This document shows, in pieces, positions 39,822 through 40,953 of a stretch of DNA of 40,953 nt (positions are counted from its first letter, which is position 1; each line of letters starts with the position of its first letter). The position numbers were made by a program, and so were the translations under genes. A model generated the notes under the pieces. It saw only the letters and a list, made by a program, of their open reading frames with translations. It was not told where the DNA came from and made no database searches. The stretch covers positions 1-40,953 of the forward strand of contig NZ_BPLL01000014.1 of assembly GCF_019656235.1 (NCBI RefSeq), read 5' to 3'. This DNA comes from Apilactobacillus xinyiensis (lineage in GTDB: Bacteria > Bacillota > Bacilli > Lactobacillales > Lactobacillaceae).

Positions 39822-40823
39822 TTAATCATTTAAAAAACTATCAATAATTTTTTCACGACATTGCATATATTTTTCATTTGGTGCTTTTGGATGAATTCGA
39901 TTAGACAAGAATATAAAGGCTTGTTTAGTTTTAGGCTTAATAACAATAAAAGTTCCAGTATAACCCCCCTGCCAAATGTAAGTTTCACCACGTTTATTTT
40001 TACCAATAGCCCAACCAAAACTGCGACCTAAGTTTCCACTGACGGTTTGATCTTCAAATAATTCATCTACTAAATTTGGTGAAATAATTCCATTGTTTTT
40101 AGGATCAATCAACCAATTAACGTACTTTATTAAATCTGACAAACTACTAAATAATCCTGCTGAACCACAATCATATTTTAAAATATTAGCTTTAGGATCA
40201 TCAACGACTCCTTGTAACATACCACGATTGGTTGTGACTTCAGTAGGCACACATTTATTTTTGTCTAAGGGATTAAATGAACTATTCAACATCCCTAATG
40301 GTCGCAAAACTCGTTCTTCAATTAATCTTTGAATCGGTGTACCTGTAATTTTTTTAGCAATTAAACCTAAAAAAATAAAATTAGTATCACTGTAATTCAT
40401 TTTGCGGTTAATATCATCACTAATATGTAGGTTTAATAGCGCTTTAATTAAATCATCATGATTTAATTGGTTACGATTTTTAATATAACCATCAATGCCA
40501 GAAGTATGAGTAAGCAAATTTCGAATCGTTACTAATGGATATTTCCAAGCGGGAAGGTATAGACTGATTGAATCATCAACATTTAAGCGCCCTTGCTCTG
40601 CTAACTGTAGAATAACCGGCACTGTTCCTATGACTTTAGTTAAAGAAGCTAGGTCATAAATTTGATTATCATCCAGTAATGGTTTTGTTTCTGGAAGCCA
40701 TTGCTTATCGCCTACAACACCAGTTTTCAGTTCTGTACCGTTTATTAAAGCATATGTAACTCCTGGTACAATTTTATTTTCCACCAAATCATTAATTAAT
40801 GCTAATGTATGTGTAAATTTCAT
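39822..40823 (-). CDS. Beta-lactamase-fold serine hydrolase (class C / PBP4*-like)
   Basis: A 333-residue member of the beta-lactamase/transpeptidase superfamily. The S-x-x-K motif is Ser60-Leu-Thr-Lys63 (LASLTKVIG), the Tyr motif is MNYSDTNF, and GGYTGT replaces the KTG box. It has no signal peptide, so it is probably cytosolic. Related lactobacillus proteins are esterases or DD-peptidase-like; antibiotic hydrolysis cannot be inferred. ATG after AAGGTGAT. Confidence 0.9.
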   Translation of the reverse strand: MKFTHTLALINDLVENKIVPGVTYALINGTELKTGVVGDKQWLPETKPLLDDNQIYDLASLTKVIGTVPVILQLAEQGRLNVDDSISLYLPAWKYPLVTIRNLLTHTSGIDGYIKNRNQLNHDDLIKALLNLHISDDINRKMNYSDTNFIFLGLIAKKITGTPIQRLIEERVLRPLGMLNSSFNPLDKNKCVPTEVTTNRGMLQGVVDDPKANILKYDCGSAGLFSSLSDLIKYVNWLIDPKNNGIISPNLVDELFEDQTVSGNLGRSFGWAIGKNKRGETYIWQGGYTGTFIVIKPKTKQAFIFLSNRIHPKAPNEKYMQCREKIIDSFLND

Positions 40824-40883
40824 CTTTTCATCACCTTATATTCATTTTAAGTTAAGTATAATAAAAAAAGCAATCTTTTTTGT

Positions 40884-40935
40884 ACCGCCTTAAAAAAGTT
40901 AGACATAATATCTAATTTTTTAAGGCGGTTTTTTT
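40884..40935 (+). terminator. Hairpin and T-run at the IS left end, before orfA
   Basis: CCGCCTTAAAAAA-g-TTAGA pairs with TCTAATTTTTTAAGGCGG (18 pairs with one bulge, loop CATAATA), directly followed by seven T residues and the ATG of orfA. It looks like a terminator against transcription from outside the element, and its 3' arm holds AAGGCGG, the only ribosome-binding site for orfA. Confidence 0.7.
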
Positions 40936-40953
40936 ATGTCAAAATATTCAACT
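40936..40953 (+). CDS. Start of IS3-like transposase OrfA (3' truncated by window edge)
   Basis: ATG and five more codons (MSKYST) follow AAGGCGG by eight bases. IS150-group OrfA proteins often begin with a similar Lys-Tyr-Ser segment before their helix-turn-helix. Only six residues are visible, so the assignment rests on the adjacent IS end. Confidence 0.5.

Larger units (their letters stand above)
40881..40953 (+). mobile_element. Left end of an IS3-like insertion sequence (continues past the window)
   Basis: The terminal repeat TGTACCGCC followed by TTAAAAAAGTTAGACA (40881-40905) is the inverted match of the IS right end at 48-72. A transposase start follows 31 bases later. The element is cut by the window edge. 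Confidence 0.75.

Noticed and set aside
39822-40823. Antibiotic-resistance beta-lactamase
   Set aside because: The fold and S-x-x-K motif are shared with esterases and DD-peptidases, there is no signal peptide, and the third motif differs from true beta-lactamases.

Overview
The window is AT-rich chromosomal DNA from a member of the Firmicutes, almost certainly a Lactobacillaceae species and probably a heterofermentative one; the genus is left open. The evidence is a mevalonate-pathway HMG-CoA synthase, a nucleoside 2-deoxyribosyltransferase, a MurT/GatD lipid II amidation pair, a D-Ala-D-Ala ligase with Phe at the position that marks the D-Ala-D-Lac type, a zinc-less ribosomal protein S4, and the gene order upp-glyA-tsaC-prmC-prfA-tdk next to atpBEFHAGDC-DUF1146-murA-mreB-yidD-DUF2969-rodA. 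Shine-Dalgarno sites are strong and TTG starts are common.

Layout. 1-72 is the right end of an IS3-like insertion sequence. 89-1404 carries yneF, ynzC and divergent lexA with a probable LexA box. 1401-3015 carries a deoxyribosyltransferase and HMG-CoA synthase. 3085-5156 is an accessory pocket: two unrecognised genes that diverge from one perfect palindrome, then a secreted or anchored GH20 enzyme resembling dispersin B. 5285-9473 holds thiI, a cysteine desulfurase and ezrA. 9615-13557 holds a free-methionine-sulfoxide reductase, rpsD with its own promoter and structured leader, yueI, rarA, a small membrane protein and a universal stress protein. 13585-17825 holds an XRE/TPR regulator, ddl, and a GntR-regulated ABC exporter operon. 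17956-20872 is metNIQ under a methionine T-box. 20877-25277 is the cell-shape and wall cluster. 25376-31799 is the complete F1Fo ATP synthase operon. 32041-37523 is the tdk-to-upp cluster. 37728-40823 is murT-gatD and a serine hydrolase. 40881-40953 is the left end of an IS3-like element in the same orientation as the remnant at the start.

Functional threads. Cell-wall synthesis is strongly represented (ddl, murA, rodA, mreB, murT-gatD, ezrA, a penicillin-binding-like hydrolase and a YtrA-type envelope-stress exporter). Sulfur metabolism appears three times (desulfurase plus ThiI, Met T-box transporter, Met-sulfoxide reductase). Most genes are ordinary housekeeping genes. I found no CRISPR array, prophage, tRNA or rRNA gene, and no convincing new multi-gene system. 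The points most worth a second look are the dispersin-like enzyme and its two unknown neighbours, the symmetric divergent promoter between those unknown genes, and the hairpin that covers the transposase ribosome-binding site at the right edge.
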